Notes: generated by a model from the sequence alone, not told the origin. Shown: positions 1 through 8,224, counted from the first letter of the stretch. The stretch is 47,019 nt of DNA from Nanobdellati archaeon (GCA_027038505.1 JALVWC010000014.1:1-47019), one strand, 5' to 3'. Numbers and translations: made by a program.

Positions 1-330
1 GTTATTAATAGTAATGTTAAAAAATATATTTTTGGATACACTATTATAGATTCGGTCAGAGCCATAATAGAATTATCACCAGCAGAATTAGTTAAGATGT
101 ATGGATTAACAACAGAAAGAGCACTAATATTCACAAACATCACACACGGCAGGTCTCCATTCATAGCAATTAAAGTTACTAATTTAAGACCGGGTGTTGT
201 TGTATTTCATGAAATTGATAAATTAGATAGTGTTGGTAAAAGAATAGCGGAAGTTGAAAACATTCCCGTTATTCTTTCCAAAATAAGGAGTGTTGAAGAA
301 ATAATTAAGAGGTTAAAAGTTCTTGAATAG
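1..330 (+). CDS. C-terminal part of a regulator-like protein (cut by window edge)
   Basis: The reading frame is already open at base 1 and ends at the TAG at 328-330, so the 5' part of the gene lies outside the window. The first internal ATG is at 97, but codons before it continue the same protein-like sequence, so 97 is not a credible start. The visible 109 residues contain a HGRSPF segment followed by PGVVVFHEID and a Leu/Ile-rich C-terminus. From memory this resembles the C-terminal domain of archaeal winged-helix 'predicted transcriptional regulators' (DUF7839-like). No helix-turn-helix is visible because the N-terminus is missing, so the regulator call is inference. The stop codon sits inside the first ORB-type box of the candidate origin. 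Confidence 0.5.
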   Translation, partial: VINSNVKKYIFGYTIIDSVRAIIELSPAELVKMYGLTTERALIFTNITHGRSPFIAIKVTNLRPGVVVFHEIDKLDSVGKRIAEVENIPVILSKIRSVEEIIKRLKVLE

Positions 331-350
331 ACCCCTTCATTTCATCTGGA
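328..350 (-). repeat. ORB-type origin recognition box a
   Basis: Read on the minus strand this is TCCAGATGAAATGAAGGGG followed by TCT. It follows the archaeal ORB layout of a short dyad half, a GAAA block and a G-run (remembered consensus near TCCAGTGGAAACRAAGGGG). It overlaps the last codon of the upstream gene. Confidence 0.75.
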
Positions 351-416
351 TGTTTATTATAAACATCTTAATTAATTATAACATAGTTATATTTCACAGC
401 AATAATTAGTTAAAAT

Positions 417-440
417 CTCCATATGAACTAAAGGGGTCTC
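417..440 (+). repeat. ORB-type origin recognition box b
   Basis: Plus-strand box with core TCCATATGAACTAAAGGGG followed by TCT. It is the inverted partner of box a across the AT-rich core. Both share CCA-N-ATGAA, an A-rich step and GGGGTCT. It lies about 85 bp upstream of the preferred cdc6 start codon. Confidence 0.72.
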
Positions 441-510
441 TTTGTGGTAGTGTGCGATTGGTTTAAATTTTTTAATGACCTCACTCCAAATACACCGAAA
501 CTTCAAGTAA

Positions 511-530
511 TTCGTGTGGTTCATATGGAG
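511..530 (-). repeat. Partial ORB-like half box at the cdc6 start
   Basis: On the minus strand this contains CTCCATATGAAC, identical to the first 12 bases of box b, but the AAAGGGG part is missing. It forms a perfect 12-bp inverted repeat with 418-429. It overlaps the preferred cdc6 ATG at 525, so it may serve autoregulation or be a decayed third ORB. Confidence 0.4.
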
Positions 531-1763
531 AATAAACAACTCACACACTTCACAACACCAACACAACGAACTCTTGAAAATTTATTTGAAAGTTTTATGA
601 ATAAAGAATCTATTTTTAGAAATAAAGATGCGCTTTCTATTAAATACTCACCTGAAAAAATCTACCATAGAGACGAACAGATCAATACTTTAAGTAGAAT
701 TCTTGCACCTATACTTAGAAATGAGAAACCATCTAATGTTTTTATCTACGGTTTAACAGGTACGGGTAAAACTCTCGTAACGACTTACGTTACCACCAAT
801 CTTGAAAACTTCACAATAAAACACAACATTCCTTTAAAAGTACTTTTCGTTAATTGTAAAATGAAGAAAGTTGCCGATACTGAATACAGACTTTTGGCTT
901 ATCTTTCTTCTTTACTTGGAGAGGGTGTGCCTGCAACAGGGCTTCCGACCGATGAAGTTTACAGACGGTTTTATTCAGCACTGGAAAATATTGGCGGGAA
1001 TGTTGTTATCGTGCTTGATGAGATTGATGCCCTTGTGAAAAAAGTGGGTGATGAACTTCTTTATAACTTTACGAGGATGTGCGAAACGATGAAAGATGTT
1101 AATCTCAGCCTTATTGGCATCTCGAACGATCTATCCTTTATGGAGTATTTAGATGCCAGAGTCAAATCCTCCCTTTCTGAAGAGGAGATAATATTTCCAC
1201 CCTACAACTACGAACAGTTAAAGGATATCCTTTTTGACAGAGCCATGGTGGCGTTCAACCCGGGTAAGATTGATGAGGCAGCCATAACTAAATGTGCAGC
1301 CCTTGCAGCGCAGGAGCATGGTGATGCGAGGAGGGCACTCGACCTTTTGAGAATAGCCGGAGAAATAGCGGAGAGAAATGGTGATGAGAGGGTTGAGGAG
1401 AAACACATAGACTTAGCGGAGGAGAAACTCGATCTGGATAGGATGAGTGAAGCAGCAAGGGTGCTGCCGAAACACTCCAAGATAGTGCTTTATACTGTGT
1501 TGTGTTTACTCCGAAATAGGGACAAAGTCCTTACAGGAGACATACAAAAATACTATGAGCATGTCTGCGAGCAACTCGGCGTGAGACCTCTAACTCAAAG
1601 AAGGATATCTGATATTATCGCTGAGCTGGATATGCAGGGCTTGATAAATGCGAGCGTCATTTCAAAAGGTAGGTATGGTAGGACGAGGGAGATAACACTC
1701 TCCCTCTCAAAAGCGACACACGATAAAATACTCTTACAACTCAAACAAGAATTAGATTTATAA
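525..1763 (+). CDS. cdc6: Orc1/Cdc6 family replication initiator
   Basis: This AAA+ initiator binds ORB elements at the origin and helps load the MCM helicase. Walker A is GLTGTGKT at about residues 76-83 and Walker B is VIVLDEID with the acidic pair near residues 165-166. Further on are a lid region rich in RRALDLLR and a C-terminal winged-helix domain. The ATG at 525 gives 412 residues, normal for the family, and puts LENLFESF..KESIFRNKDAL at the usual N-terminal position. A GTG at 444 would add 27 residues of atypical sequence, run through the promoter (TATA-like TTTAAATTTTTTAA at 464-477) and abut box b, so I reject it. Three bases separate it from the polymerase D small-subunit gene, implying one transcript. 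Its own origin-like upstream region supports an ORB-binding role. Confidence 0.95.
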   Translation: MENKQLTHFTTPTQRTLENLFESFMNKESIFRNKDALSIKYSPEKIYHRDEQINTLSRILAPILRNEKPSNVFIYGLTGTGKTLVTTYVTTNLENFTIKHNIPLKVLFVNCKMKKVADTEYRLLAYLSSLLGEGVPATGLPTDEVYRRFYSALENIGGNVVIVLDEIDALVKKVGDELLYNFTRMCETMKDVNLSLIGISNDLSFMEYLDARVKSSLSEEEIIFPPYNYEQLKDILFDRAMVAFNPGKIDEAAITKCAALAAQEHGDARRALDLLRIAGEIAERNGDERVEEKHIDLAEEKLDLDRMSEAARVLPKHSKIVLYTVLCLLRNRDKVLTGDIQKYYEHVCEQLGVRPLTQRRISDIIAELDMQGLINASVISKGRYGRTREITLSLSKATHDKILLQLKQELDL

Positions 1764-1765
1764 TC

Positions 1766-3313
1766 TTGTCACAAAACCACTTAATTATGGACGCTGTCCA
1801 AAAACTCATTCAGGATCTTATGGAACGCGGAATTCTTATCGAGCCGTCGGCTTTCGATTTCATAAAACAACACAACATACCGCCCGATAAGATTTATTCT
1901 TTAAAAATCGAGGAGGGCGTACTCACAAGAAAACACCTCGAACCGCTTATCGGTGATGTGGGTTGTGAGGAGATCACATCTGAAAATAACGATACAAGAA
2001 ACACATCCAACTTAATTACATTTGTTGAGATCGTAAGGAAAAAGAAAAGAACAATCGCAGAGGAGTGTGATTTTTCGGTGGAGGTTGAGAACAAGGAGAC
2101 TAATAATGGAGAAATTTCCCAAAAAGGTGCGGAAATTTTCGTCGAAATGTTTAAAGATAGGTACGAAAGGCTGCGCGATTTACTCCTACACAGAGCCGAA
2201 CTCAGAAACGCGATATCTATTGGTAGGCTCAAGGATGCTAGAAACCTCGAAGGAGAAATTACGGTAATAGGGCTTGTCAGAACAAAATCAAAAACCAAAT
2301 CCGGGAATTACATACTCGAACTGGAGGACCCAACTGGCGTGGTGAGTGTTTTCGTCAGGGAGGAAGCTTCAAAACTGGCCGGATATGTGGTGGAGGATGA
2401 GGTTATAGGTGTTAGAGGCACTTTCAACGGAAATTTCCTGTACGCTTCAAATATAGTGTTTCCTGACATACCGATCCCAACAGGAGTAAATAAGGTGGAA
2501 GATCCTGTTGCGGCGGTCTTCATTTCCGATCTGCATTACGGGAGCAAGCAGTTTATGGTGGATATTGAAAGAAGGTTTCTTGGGTGGATAAATGACAAAA
2601 ATGATGAGCTCGCATCTAAGGTTAAATACATCTTCATAGCGGGAGACCTCGTTGATGGGATAGGGATTTATCCAGAGCAGGAGGCGGACCTTCTCATCAA
2701 AGACATATATAAGCAGTACGAGCTCCTAGAAAGGTTCATTGAACGGATTCCTGAACACATAGCGGTGGTGTTGTGTCCCGGAAACCACGACGCTGTTAGA
2801 AGTGCGGAACCACAACCACCCATCCCTAAAGACTTTGTCCCGAACCTTTATTCAATGGATAACGTTTTTCTTGCGACAAATCCTGCTTACGTGAGAATAC
2901 ACGCGATGGATGGGGAGGTAGGTGTTCTGGTTCTGATGTACCACGGTTATAGCTTCACCTCCATGATTGATGCCATGACGCCCATAAGGAAACACGGAAC
3001 CACACACCCACAATATGTTATGAGGGAGATATTGAAAAAAAGACACTTAGCTCCTACATATGGGTGTGTGATTCAGGCACCATATCCTAAAGATCAGCTC
3101 GTGATAGATAAAGTGCCGGACATATTCCACACAGGAGATTTGCACTCTCACGGTGTCGATAACTATAAGGGAGTAACTCTCATAAGCTCGTCAACTTTTC
3201 AGGGCCAGACTGCCTTCATGGATAGGGTCGGACACGTGGCGAATCCGGGTAAAGTGACGGTTGTGGAACTTAATACAAGAAACGTCAAGGTGCTCGACTT
3301 TTGCGGAGAATAA
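1766..3313 (+). CDS. polB: DNA polymerase D (PolII) small subunit DP1
   Basis: DP1 carries the 3'-5' proofreading exonuclease of archaeal replicative polymerase D. Numbering from the TTG at 1766 gives 515 residues; an ATG at 1787 (MDAVQK) is an equally possible start. After a variable N-terminus comes an OB-fold (about 165-245), then the calcineurin-like phosphoesterase domain. Its motifs are SDLHYG (Asp255, His257), GDLVDG, CPGNHD (Asn340, His341), YHGYSF, and GDLHSH (457-462). The last motif is unusual: most DP1 proteins I recall have GHVH, so the first metal-binding His appears to be Asp458. The gene follows cdc6 with 2 intervening bases, a common euryarchaeal arrangement. The symbol follows the polB/polC naming used for polymerase D. 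Confidence 0.95.
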   Translation: MSQNHLIMDAVQKLIQDLMERGILIEPSAFDFIKQHNIPPDKIYSLKIEEGVLTRKHLEPLIGDVGCEEITSENNDTRNTSNLITFVEIVRKKKRTIAEECDFSVEVENKETNNGEISQKGAEIFVEMFKDRYERLRDLLLHRAELRNAISIGRLKDARNLEGEITVIGLVRTKSKTKSGNYILELEDPTGVVSVFVREEASKLAGYVVEDEVIGVRGTFNGNFLYASNIVFPDIPIPTGVNKVEDPVAAVFISDLHYGSKQFMVDIERRFLGWINDKNDELASKVKYIFIAGDLVDGIGIYPEQEADLLIKDIYKQYELLERFIERIPEHIAVVLCPGNHDAVRSAEPQPPIPKDFVPNLYSMDNVFLATNPAYVRIHAMDGEVGVLVLMYHGYSFTSMIDAMTPIRKHGTTHPQYVMREILKKRHLAPTYGCVIQAPYPKDQLVIDKVPDIFHTGDLHSHGVDNYKGVTLISSSTFQGQTAFMDRVGHVANPGKVTVVELNTRNVKVLDFCGE

Positions 3314-3327
3314 AAAATAGGAATTTT

Positions 3328-3561
3328 CTATTCTTCGTCTATAATTTTTTTGATTTCCTCAAAAGAAAATATGTTTTTTAGCACATCGTGAATGTATTTG
3401 GAGTCCACGAGTTCCCTGAAAACTATGAGAACACTCTTTCTAATGTCCTCGTTATCAAGCTCATCAATTTCATAATCCTCAACATACTCGCTGTTCTTTA
3501 AAGCATTTTCAACATCTTCCTTTCTCGCATCTAGTATGATCTCAATCATCGACACGCGCAT
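3328..3561 (-). CDS. Small acidic hypothetical protein
   Basis: This is a 77-residue acidic protein with alternating hydrophobic and charged segments (EIDELDNEDIRK, FSFEEIKKIIDEE) and no cysteines or membrane segment. I do not recognise the family. It converges on the polymerase D small-subunit gene, leaving 14 bases between stops. A TATA-like AGTTTATAAAAG on the minus strand around 3583-3594 lies about 25 bp before the ATG at 3561, which suggests a leaderless transcript starting at MRVS rather than at the ATG four codons later. Confidence 0.6.
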   Translation of the reverse strand: MRVSMIEIILDARKEDVENALKNSEYVEDYEIDELDNEDIRKSVLIVFRELVDSKYIHDVLKNIFSFEEIKKIIDEE

Positions 3562-3644
3562 GAAAAAATATTGTGGTTGTTAACTTTTATAAACTTCTCT
3601 TATGTTTTTATTATGTTAATTTTGGAAAATTTTCCTATTTAAGC

Positions 3645-3666
3645 ACCGAAAAATTTATATATAAAT
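3645..3666 (+). promoter_or_regulatory. Strong BRE/TATA promoter for the 3.7-4.0 kb RNA candidate
   Basis: CCGAAAA (BRE-like) is followed directly by TTTATATATAAAT at about 3653-3665, one of the best TATA matches in the window. The expected transcription start about 25 bp downstream is near 3680-3690. No convincing protein start follows, which points to a stable RNA. Confidence 0.6.
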
Positions 3667-3679
3667 TAGTATAATATAT

Positions 3680-3973
3680 TAGGGTCAACCTTCTCCTTAC
3701 TAAAAAGAAATGAAAAATCGGGCTCGGACGGTGGGGGTTGCGTGCCTTCTTGCCTCCTCACCCCACCCTCCGATTAATTCCGTATTTTCCGGGAAGTTGA
3801 CAGGAGAAGCACATGACCCCGGTCGTCCACACCCCATCACACCAGAAGACAGATGGAATGCGGAGTCATCCCGGGATTATTCTGTGGAGCATCCCGGAAT
3901 AATGTACATAAATTTGGCTACCCACTTACAGAACTTCCATGGATTTAGATGAGTGTGGGTAGCCGCCATTTTT
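3680..3973 (+). ncRNA. Unassigned GC-rich structured RNA candidate
   Basis: A roughly 290-base GC-rich island lies between AT-rich flanks and downstream of a strong BRE/TATA element. Several helices can be drawn directly: 3724-3736 with 3761-3773 (13 bp, one C-C mismatch); 3780-3786 with 3857-3863, enclosing 3789-3793 with 3818-3822; 3871-3877 with 3891-3897; and a perfect 10-bp stem 3916-3925 with 3955-3964, followed by a T-run at 3969-3973 that could terminate transcription. Length suits an SRP or RNase P RNA, but I do not find the SRP helix 8 signature or the RNase P CR-I/CR-V order, so I leave it unassigned. The minus strand also has TATA-like sequences around 4008-4044, so orientation is not certain. 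Confidence 0.5.
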
Positions 3974-4053
3974 AACAACCTCGTCGCAGAATATTAGTTC
4001 GTTTTTCTTTATAAATTTTATCCAAAAACTTTTTAAATACGTTCGGCAACCGC

Positions 4054-4713
4054 CTAAACGCTTGATTTGAGCTCCAACAACTCTCTTCTGAGCTTTGCGA
4101 GCTCGGTTAGATATTCCCTTTCCCTAGATATTCGAGACACTTTTCTTACTTCTGTTGTGGATTCCCCGCTTTCCACACTCTTTTTTACCTTCCCGCTTTT
4201 TTCTTGCTTTTTGCTCACAATTCCTTCGGTACGGGGTGTGGCTTCGGCCTTCTCCACGCTCTTTGCTTCGTCTGGAATGGTTGGAGTGCTGCTCTTTATC
4301 ACCTCATCCACAAGCTTGTCGATGGCAAGAAGCATCTCATTAACCATGGCTTCGGTTCTATTCAATCTTTCGTGGTTGTTCAGCACAACTCTACCAAGGA
4401 TGCTTATATTATCTGCTATCTTTTCAAGTGAAGCAACTCGTTGCTCTAACAGACTAAGCGAGGATGCGAAGCTATTGGTGTTGGGACCTGATGCCTTGCT
4501 GGAGGATTTCAGTTCATTAACAACAGATGCAATTCCATCTATATCCGTGTGAAGTTGGTGAAGGTAAGTGTAAATTTTCTGGAACTCATCTTGGATGTAC
4601 GAGCTAAGTTGGTTGTAGCTGCTTTCGAGTCCGAGAACACGTTTCTTTATCTCTTCAATTTCGTTGGTCGGTTTTTTTTCTTTCTTTTTTCCAAAAAGAA
4701 AATCTAACACCAT
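4054..4713 (-). CDS. Coiled-coil hypothetical protein
   Basis: With the ATG at 4713 (MVLDFLFGKKKEKK) this encodes 219 residues. A basic N-terminus is followed by heptad-like repeats (IEEIKKRVLGLESSYNQL and LSLLEQRVASLEKIADNI) suggesting a long coiled coil to about residue 140. A low-complexity Ser/Lys/Glu linker follows, then a final helix ending LRRELLELKSSV. There is no membrane segment and I do not recognise a family. An upstream TTG start would extend it to 4770 into the opposite promoter. A TATA-like element at about 4738-4746 is about 27 bp from the ATG at 4713 and supports that start. It is divergent from the polymerase D large-subunit gene, so a role near replication is possible but unproven. 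Confidence 0.65.
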   Translation of the reverse strand: MVLDFLFGKKKEKKPTNEIEEIKKRVLGLESSYNQLSSYIQDEFQKIYTYLHQLHTDIDGIASVVNELKSSSKASGPNTNSFASSLSLLEQRVASLEKIADNISILGRVVLNNHERLNRTEAMVNEMLLAIDKLVDEVIKSSTPTIPDEAKSVEKAEATPRTEGIVSKKQEKSGKVKKSVESGESTTEVRKVSRISREREYLTELAKLRRELLELKSSV

Positions 4714-4768
4714 ACGCTCTATATGGGACTGAAAGTAAATAAAAGTTTTGATATACGGATATGTTGTC
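4714..4768. promoter_or_regulatory. Divergent promoter, coiled-coil gene / polymerase D large subunit
   Basis: One AT core (AAGTAAATAAAAGTTTTG, 4732-4750) lies about 26 bp from the ATG of each flanking gene. It can be read as a TATA box in both directions. The spacing predicts leaderless or nearly leaderless transcripts both ways and fixes the starts at 4713 (minus) and 4769 (plus). Confidence 0.45.
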
Positions 4769-7700
4769 ATGAAGCTCCGCGAGTACTTCGAAATGATCAG
4801 AAAGGAGTGTGAGAGAGCTTACGAAATAGCCAATAGGGCTAGGGCTAAGGGGTTCGATCCCGAGGATAGAGTGGCAATACCGGTAGCTGAAGACCTTGCC
4901 GCGAGGGTGGAAGGTCTTGTGTCGATAATATTTCCTCAATTATTCGATTCTGGGTTGAAGGAGAGGATAAGGGAACTGGAGAAAGAATACCATAAAAATG
5001 ACGAGAGAGTGGCTTTTGTAGCGGGAAAAGAAGTGGCTCTTGGCAAATTCTGCAACTTTTATTCAAAAGAGGAAGCTGCCGAAGCCGGTGTGAGGGTTGC
5101 AGTTGCATACTTAACGCTTGGTGTTGTTACAGCCCCTCTTGAAGGCATATCCAAGGTCAAGATCAAGAAAAATAAAGACGGAACGGAATACCTCGCTATT
5201 TACTATGCCGGTCCGATCAGAAGTGCCGGCGGTACAGCATCAGCCATGTCTGTTGTTGCCGCCGATTACATAAGAAGAGCTTTGGGACTGGATCGCTACA
5301 AACCGGAAGAAGTTGAGATACTCCGTTACTACACCGAAGTGGAGGACTACTACAATCGTGTTGCCAAGAAGCAGTACCATCCGACCAAGGAGGAGATAGA
5401 ATCCATAATAAAACATGTGCCTGTAGAGATTACGGGAGAGCCGACAGAGAAGCTGGAGGTGAGCAACTATAAGGATCTGGAGAGAGTTGAGACTAATAGA
5501 ATAAGAGGGGGTATGTGTCTGGTTCTCCTCGACGGCCTTCCCCTAAAGGCGGAGAAATTGCTGAAGAAGATAAATAAGTACGGCCGTGAATTCGGCCTGG
5601 AGGACTGGCTCTGGCTGGAGGAGTTCGTTCAGCTGAAGCACAGGATTCACGCTGCAAAGGAAATCGATGAAGATTCCAACGTTAAGTACGTGCCGAGCAC
5701 CAAATACCTTGAAAAGATCGTGGCAGGCAGGCCGATAATTGCGCACCCGGCAAGAAAGGGGGGTTTCAGGCTCAGATATGGCAGGGCAAGAACATGCGGT
5801 ATTGCCTCAACGGCAATACATCCTGCAACAGCTCACCTGATTGACTTTCTCGCAATAGGAACGCAGATGGCAACGGAAGCTCCGGGGAAAGCAACAGTGG
5901 TTACTGTTTGCGACTCAATAGAAGGCCCGGTGGTTCTCCTGAAAAACGGAGACATAGTTGAGCTCAAAAGTAGGAAGGATGTCGAAAAGTACAGAAAAGA
6001 TATTGTCAAAATATTAAGTCTAGGGGACATACTTGTGCCGTTTGGCGAATTCCTGTCCAACAATCATGTTCTACTTCCTGCAGCTTACTGCGAGGAGTGG
6101 TGGGCCCTGGAAGTTAAGAAAGCTTTGGAAGAGGGCAAGAAGTGCAGCATTAACTTAACAAAGTATGTGGAAAAACCATATCCTGCTCCATCCCTGGAGG
6201 AGGCAATAAAGATCTCGCAGGAACTGGAAGTTCCACTCCATCCTTATTACAACTTCTTCTGGCATGATATAACCAAAGAACAGTTGAAGCTGCTGATAAA
6301 CCACTTCTCCATGAGCAAGATCGAAGGAAACGAGTTAACCGTGAAGTTCGACAGGAAAGTTCACGAGGTTTTGCAGGAGCTGTGTGCACCGTGTGAAGTT
6401 AGGGATGAAAAAATAATACTGAAGGGGAAAAGTATTGCAATTTATTTCTGCCTTGGCAGTCCTGATGAAGGTAATGTGAAGGAATTTACGGAAATTGTGG
6501 ACTCCTGCACCTCCGTTATGGAAGCGCTACAGAAACTCAGTGGCATAAAAATAATGGAGAAAGGCCCCACCAGAATAGGGACGAAGATGGGGAGGCCAGA
6601 GAAGTCCGATAAGAGAATGATGAAGGGCAGACCGCAGATTCTTTTCCCCTGTGGACAGGAAGGAGGAAGGATGAGGAACCTAATGGAGGCCTACTCGAAA
6701 GGATACGTGGAAGCGGAGTTCCCCCTGTACAAGTGTGAGAAATGTAATGATTTCGTCTTCTACCCCACCTGTCCGTTTTGCGGAAGCAGAACAACTCGTT
6801 ACTACCAGTGCGTAAAGTGTAACAGGATAGTGAAGGAAGAGAAGCACTGCGGAACGGACGCGAGACCTTATGCTAAAATGAATGTGAAGATGAGGAAGTT
6901 TTTGGATGCCGCTCTCAAAAACTTGGGGATGAGCCCTCCCACACTGTTTAAAGGTGTGCGCGGTGTTTCGGGAGCGGAGAGAACCATGGAGAGGTTGGAA
7001 AAGGGACTGATACGTGTTGCACATGGACTGTACGTGAACAAGGACGGCACGATAAGGTACGATAGCACCGATGTCCCTCTAACTCACTTCAAACCGAAAG
7101 AAATTGGCATAAGTGTTGAGAAGTTAAAAGAGCTTGGTTACACCCATGATATTTACGGCAACGAGCTAAGGCACGAGGATCAGGTTCTTGAGCTGATGCC
7201 TCAGGACATAATAATCTCTGATAACGATGGGAGTTCTGCAGCGGAATACTTATTGAAGGTGGCGCAGTTCGTGGATGAACTTCTCGTGAGGTTTTACGGG
7301 CTTGAGCCATACTACAACGCCAAAACAAAAGAGGATCTTGTGGGAAAGCTGGTGATAGGGCTTGCTCCACACACCTCAGCTGGAATAGTTGGCAGGATAA
7401 TCGGATTCACAAAAGCAAGGGTGTGCTTTGCTCATCCCTTCTGGCATGCAGCGAAGAGAAGGAACTGTGACGGAGATGAGGATAGCATAATGCTTCTTAT
7501 GGACGCTCTGCTAAACTTCTCCAGAAAGTATTTGCCAGCTACACGCGGAGCTTCAACCATGGACGCACCCCTCGTTTTAACTGTACAGTTAAATCCGGAG
7601 GAAATAGATGACGAGGCATGGAACGTGGATATAGATGACCACTACTCCCTCGAGTTTTATCACGCCACCCTTCGTTATGAGATGCCCACCGAGGTTGAAG

Positions 7701-8224
7701 CTAAACCCAAAGTGGTGGAGGATGTGCTTGCACAGGAAGAGATCCACATCAAGTTCACTCACGATACCTCAGACATACACGATGCGCCATTCAAAACAAG
7801 GTACGTATTGTTGAAAAAAATGGAGGAAAAGATAGAGGAGCAGTTGAGGGTTGCAGAACTCATAAGGGCATGTGATGAGAATAAAGTTGCTGAGGCCGTT
7901 ATTGTCAACCACTTCATGCGCGATATAAAAGGTAACCTGCGAACATTCTCCAAGCAATCGTTCAGGTGTGTGGATTGCAACGAGAAATACAGACGTATAC
8001 CTCTGAGCGGGAAGTGTGAGAAGTGCGGTGGGAAACTTCTGCTCACTGTGTCCGAAGGCACCATAAGGAAATACGTCGAACCAACCAAAATGCTTCTGGA
8101 AAGGTATAAGGTGTCCAGCTACGTTATTCAAGTATTTCGCTTGCTTGAGAGAGACATAGATGATTTGTTTGGAAAAAAGGGAAGACAGATTAATCTTTTC
8201 AGTCTTGCATCAAATAAAGCATAA
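4769..8224 (+). CDS. polC: DNA polymerase D (PolII) large catalytic subunit DP2
   Basis: This is the catalytic subunit of polymerase D, 1151 residues from the ATG at 4769 (a TTG at 4748 is rejected because it lies in the promoter). The N-terminus has the family pattern of EIANRARAKGFDPED and IPVAEDLAARVEG. Catalytic aspartates are in NCDGDED (Asp901, Asp903). A Cys-rich Zn module starts near residue 655 (CEKCNDF, CPFCGS, CVKCN), and a second Zn ribbon lies near residues 1067-1087 (CVDCNEK, CEKCGGK). The C-terminal QINLFSL could be a weak PCNA-binding PIP box. No intein interrupts it, although many DP2 genes carry one. It is separated from the small subunit by the RNA candidate and two minus-strand genes. 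Confidence 0.97.
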   Translation: MKLREYFEMIRKECERAYEIANRARAKGFDPEDRVAIPVAEDLAARVEGLVSIIFPQLFDSGLKERIRELEKEYHKNDERVAFVAGKEVALGKFCNFYSKEEAAEAGVRVAVAYLTLGVVTAPLEGISKVKIKKNKDGTEYLAIYYAGPIRSAGGTASAMSVVAADYIRRALGLDRYKPEEVEILRYYTEVEDYYNRVAKKQYHPTKEEIESIIKHVPVEITGEPTEKLEVSNYKDLERVETNRIRGGMCLVLLDGLPLKAEKLLKKINKYGREFGLEDWLWLEEFVQLKHRIHAAKEIDEDSNVKYVPSTKYLEKIVAGRPIIAHPARKGGFRLRYGRARTCGIASTAIHPATAHLIDFLAIGTQMATEAPGKATVVTVCDSIEGPVVLLKNGDIVELKSRKDVEKYRKDIVKILSLGDILVPFGEFLSNNHVLLPAAYCEEWWALEVKKALEEGKKCSINLTKYVEKPYPAPSLEEAIKISQELEVPLHPYYNFFWHDITKEQLKLLINHFSMSKIEGNELTVKFDRKVHEVLQELCAPCEVRDEKIILKGKSIAIYFCLGSPDEGNVKEFTEIVDSCTSVMEALQKLSGIKIMEKGPTRIGTKMGRPEKSDKRMMKGRPQILFPCGQEGGRMRNLMEAYSKGYVEAEFPLYKCEKCNDFVFYPTCPFCGSRTTRYYQCVKCNRIVKEEKHCGTDARPYAKMNVKMRKFLDAALKNLGMSPPTLFKGVRGVSGAERTMERLEKGLIRVAHGLYVNKDGTIRYDSTDVPLTHFKPKEIGISVEKLKELGYTHDIYGNELRHEDQVLELMPQDIIISDNDGSSAAEYLLKVAQFVDELLVRFYGLEPYYNAKTKEDLVGKLVIGLAPHTSAGIVGRIIGFTKARVCFAHPFWHAAKRRNCDGDEDSIMLLMDALLNFSRKYLPATRGASTMDAPLVLTVQLNPEEIDDEAWNVDIDDHYSLEFYHATLRYEMPTEVEAKPKVVEDVLAQEEIHIKFTHDTSDIHDAPFKTRYVLLKKMEEKIEEQLRVAELIRACDENKVAEAVIVNHFMRDIKGNLRTFSKQSFRCVDCNEKYRRIPLSGKCEKCGGKLLLTVSEGTIRKYVEPTKMLLERYKVSSYVIQVFRLLERDIDDLFGKKGRQINLFSLASNKA

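Larger units (their letters stand above)
328..440. other. Candidate replication origin (oriC core)
   Basis: The gap between the upstream gene and cdc6 has the classic archaeal origin layout. Two ORB-type boxes in opposite orientation (328-350 on minus, 417-440 on plus) flank a 66-bp core at 351-416 that I count as about 83% A+T, a plausible duplex-unwinding element. The G-runs of both boxes point away from the core. Placement directly upstream of cdc6 matches many euryarchaeal origins. The boxes and the AT core are seen directly. Origin function is inferred from family knowledge. Confidence 0.78.

Noticed and set aside
444-524. GTG start for cdc6 giving 27 more residues
   Set aside because: The extension lacks family sequence and runs through the TATA-like element next to box b.
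1208-1480. Open frames on the strand opposite cdc6, polC, rfb, sat and secD genes
   Set aside because: They are shadows of well-identified genes with low-complexity Ser/Leu-rich translations and no promoter or ribosome binding site.
3710-3952. An 80-codon open frame across the GC-rich segment
   Set aside because: Composition is unlike neighbouring proteins (Pro/His/Arg-rich, no hydrophobic core). The frame covers self-complementary stems, and no ribosome binding site precedes it. A structured RNA explains the sequence better.
3680-3973. SRP RNA or RNase P RNA
   Set aside because: Length fits, but the SRP helix 8 sequence (CAGG...GGAAGCAGC) and the RNase P order GGAAAGUCC...ACAGAA are not present. 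ACAGAAC and AGATGA occur, but in the wrong order inside one hairpin loop.
4845-4865. tRNA T-loop-like GGTTCGATCC
   Set aside because: It is inside the polymerase D large-subunit coding sequence and no acceptor or anticodon stems can be drawn around it.
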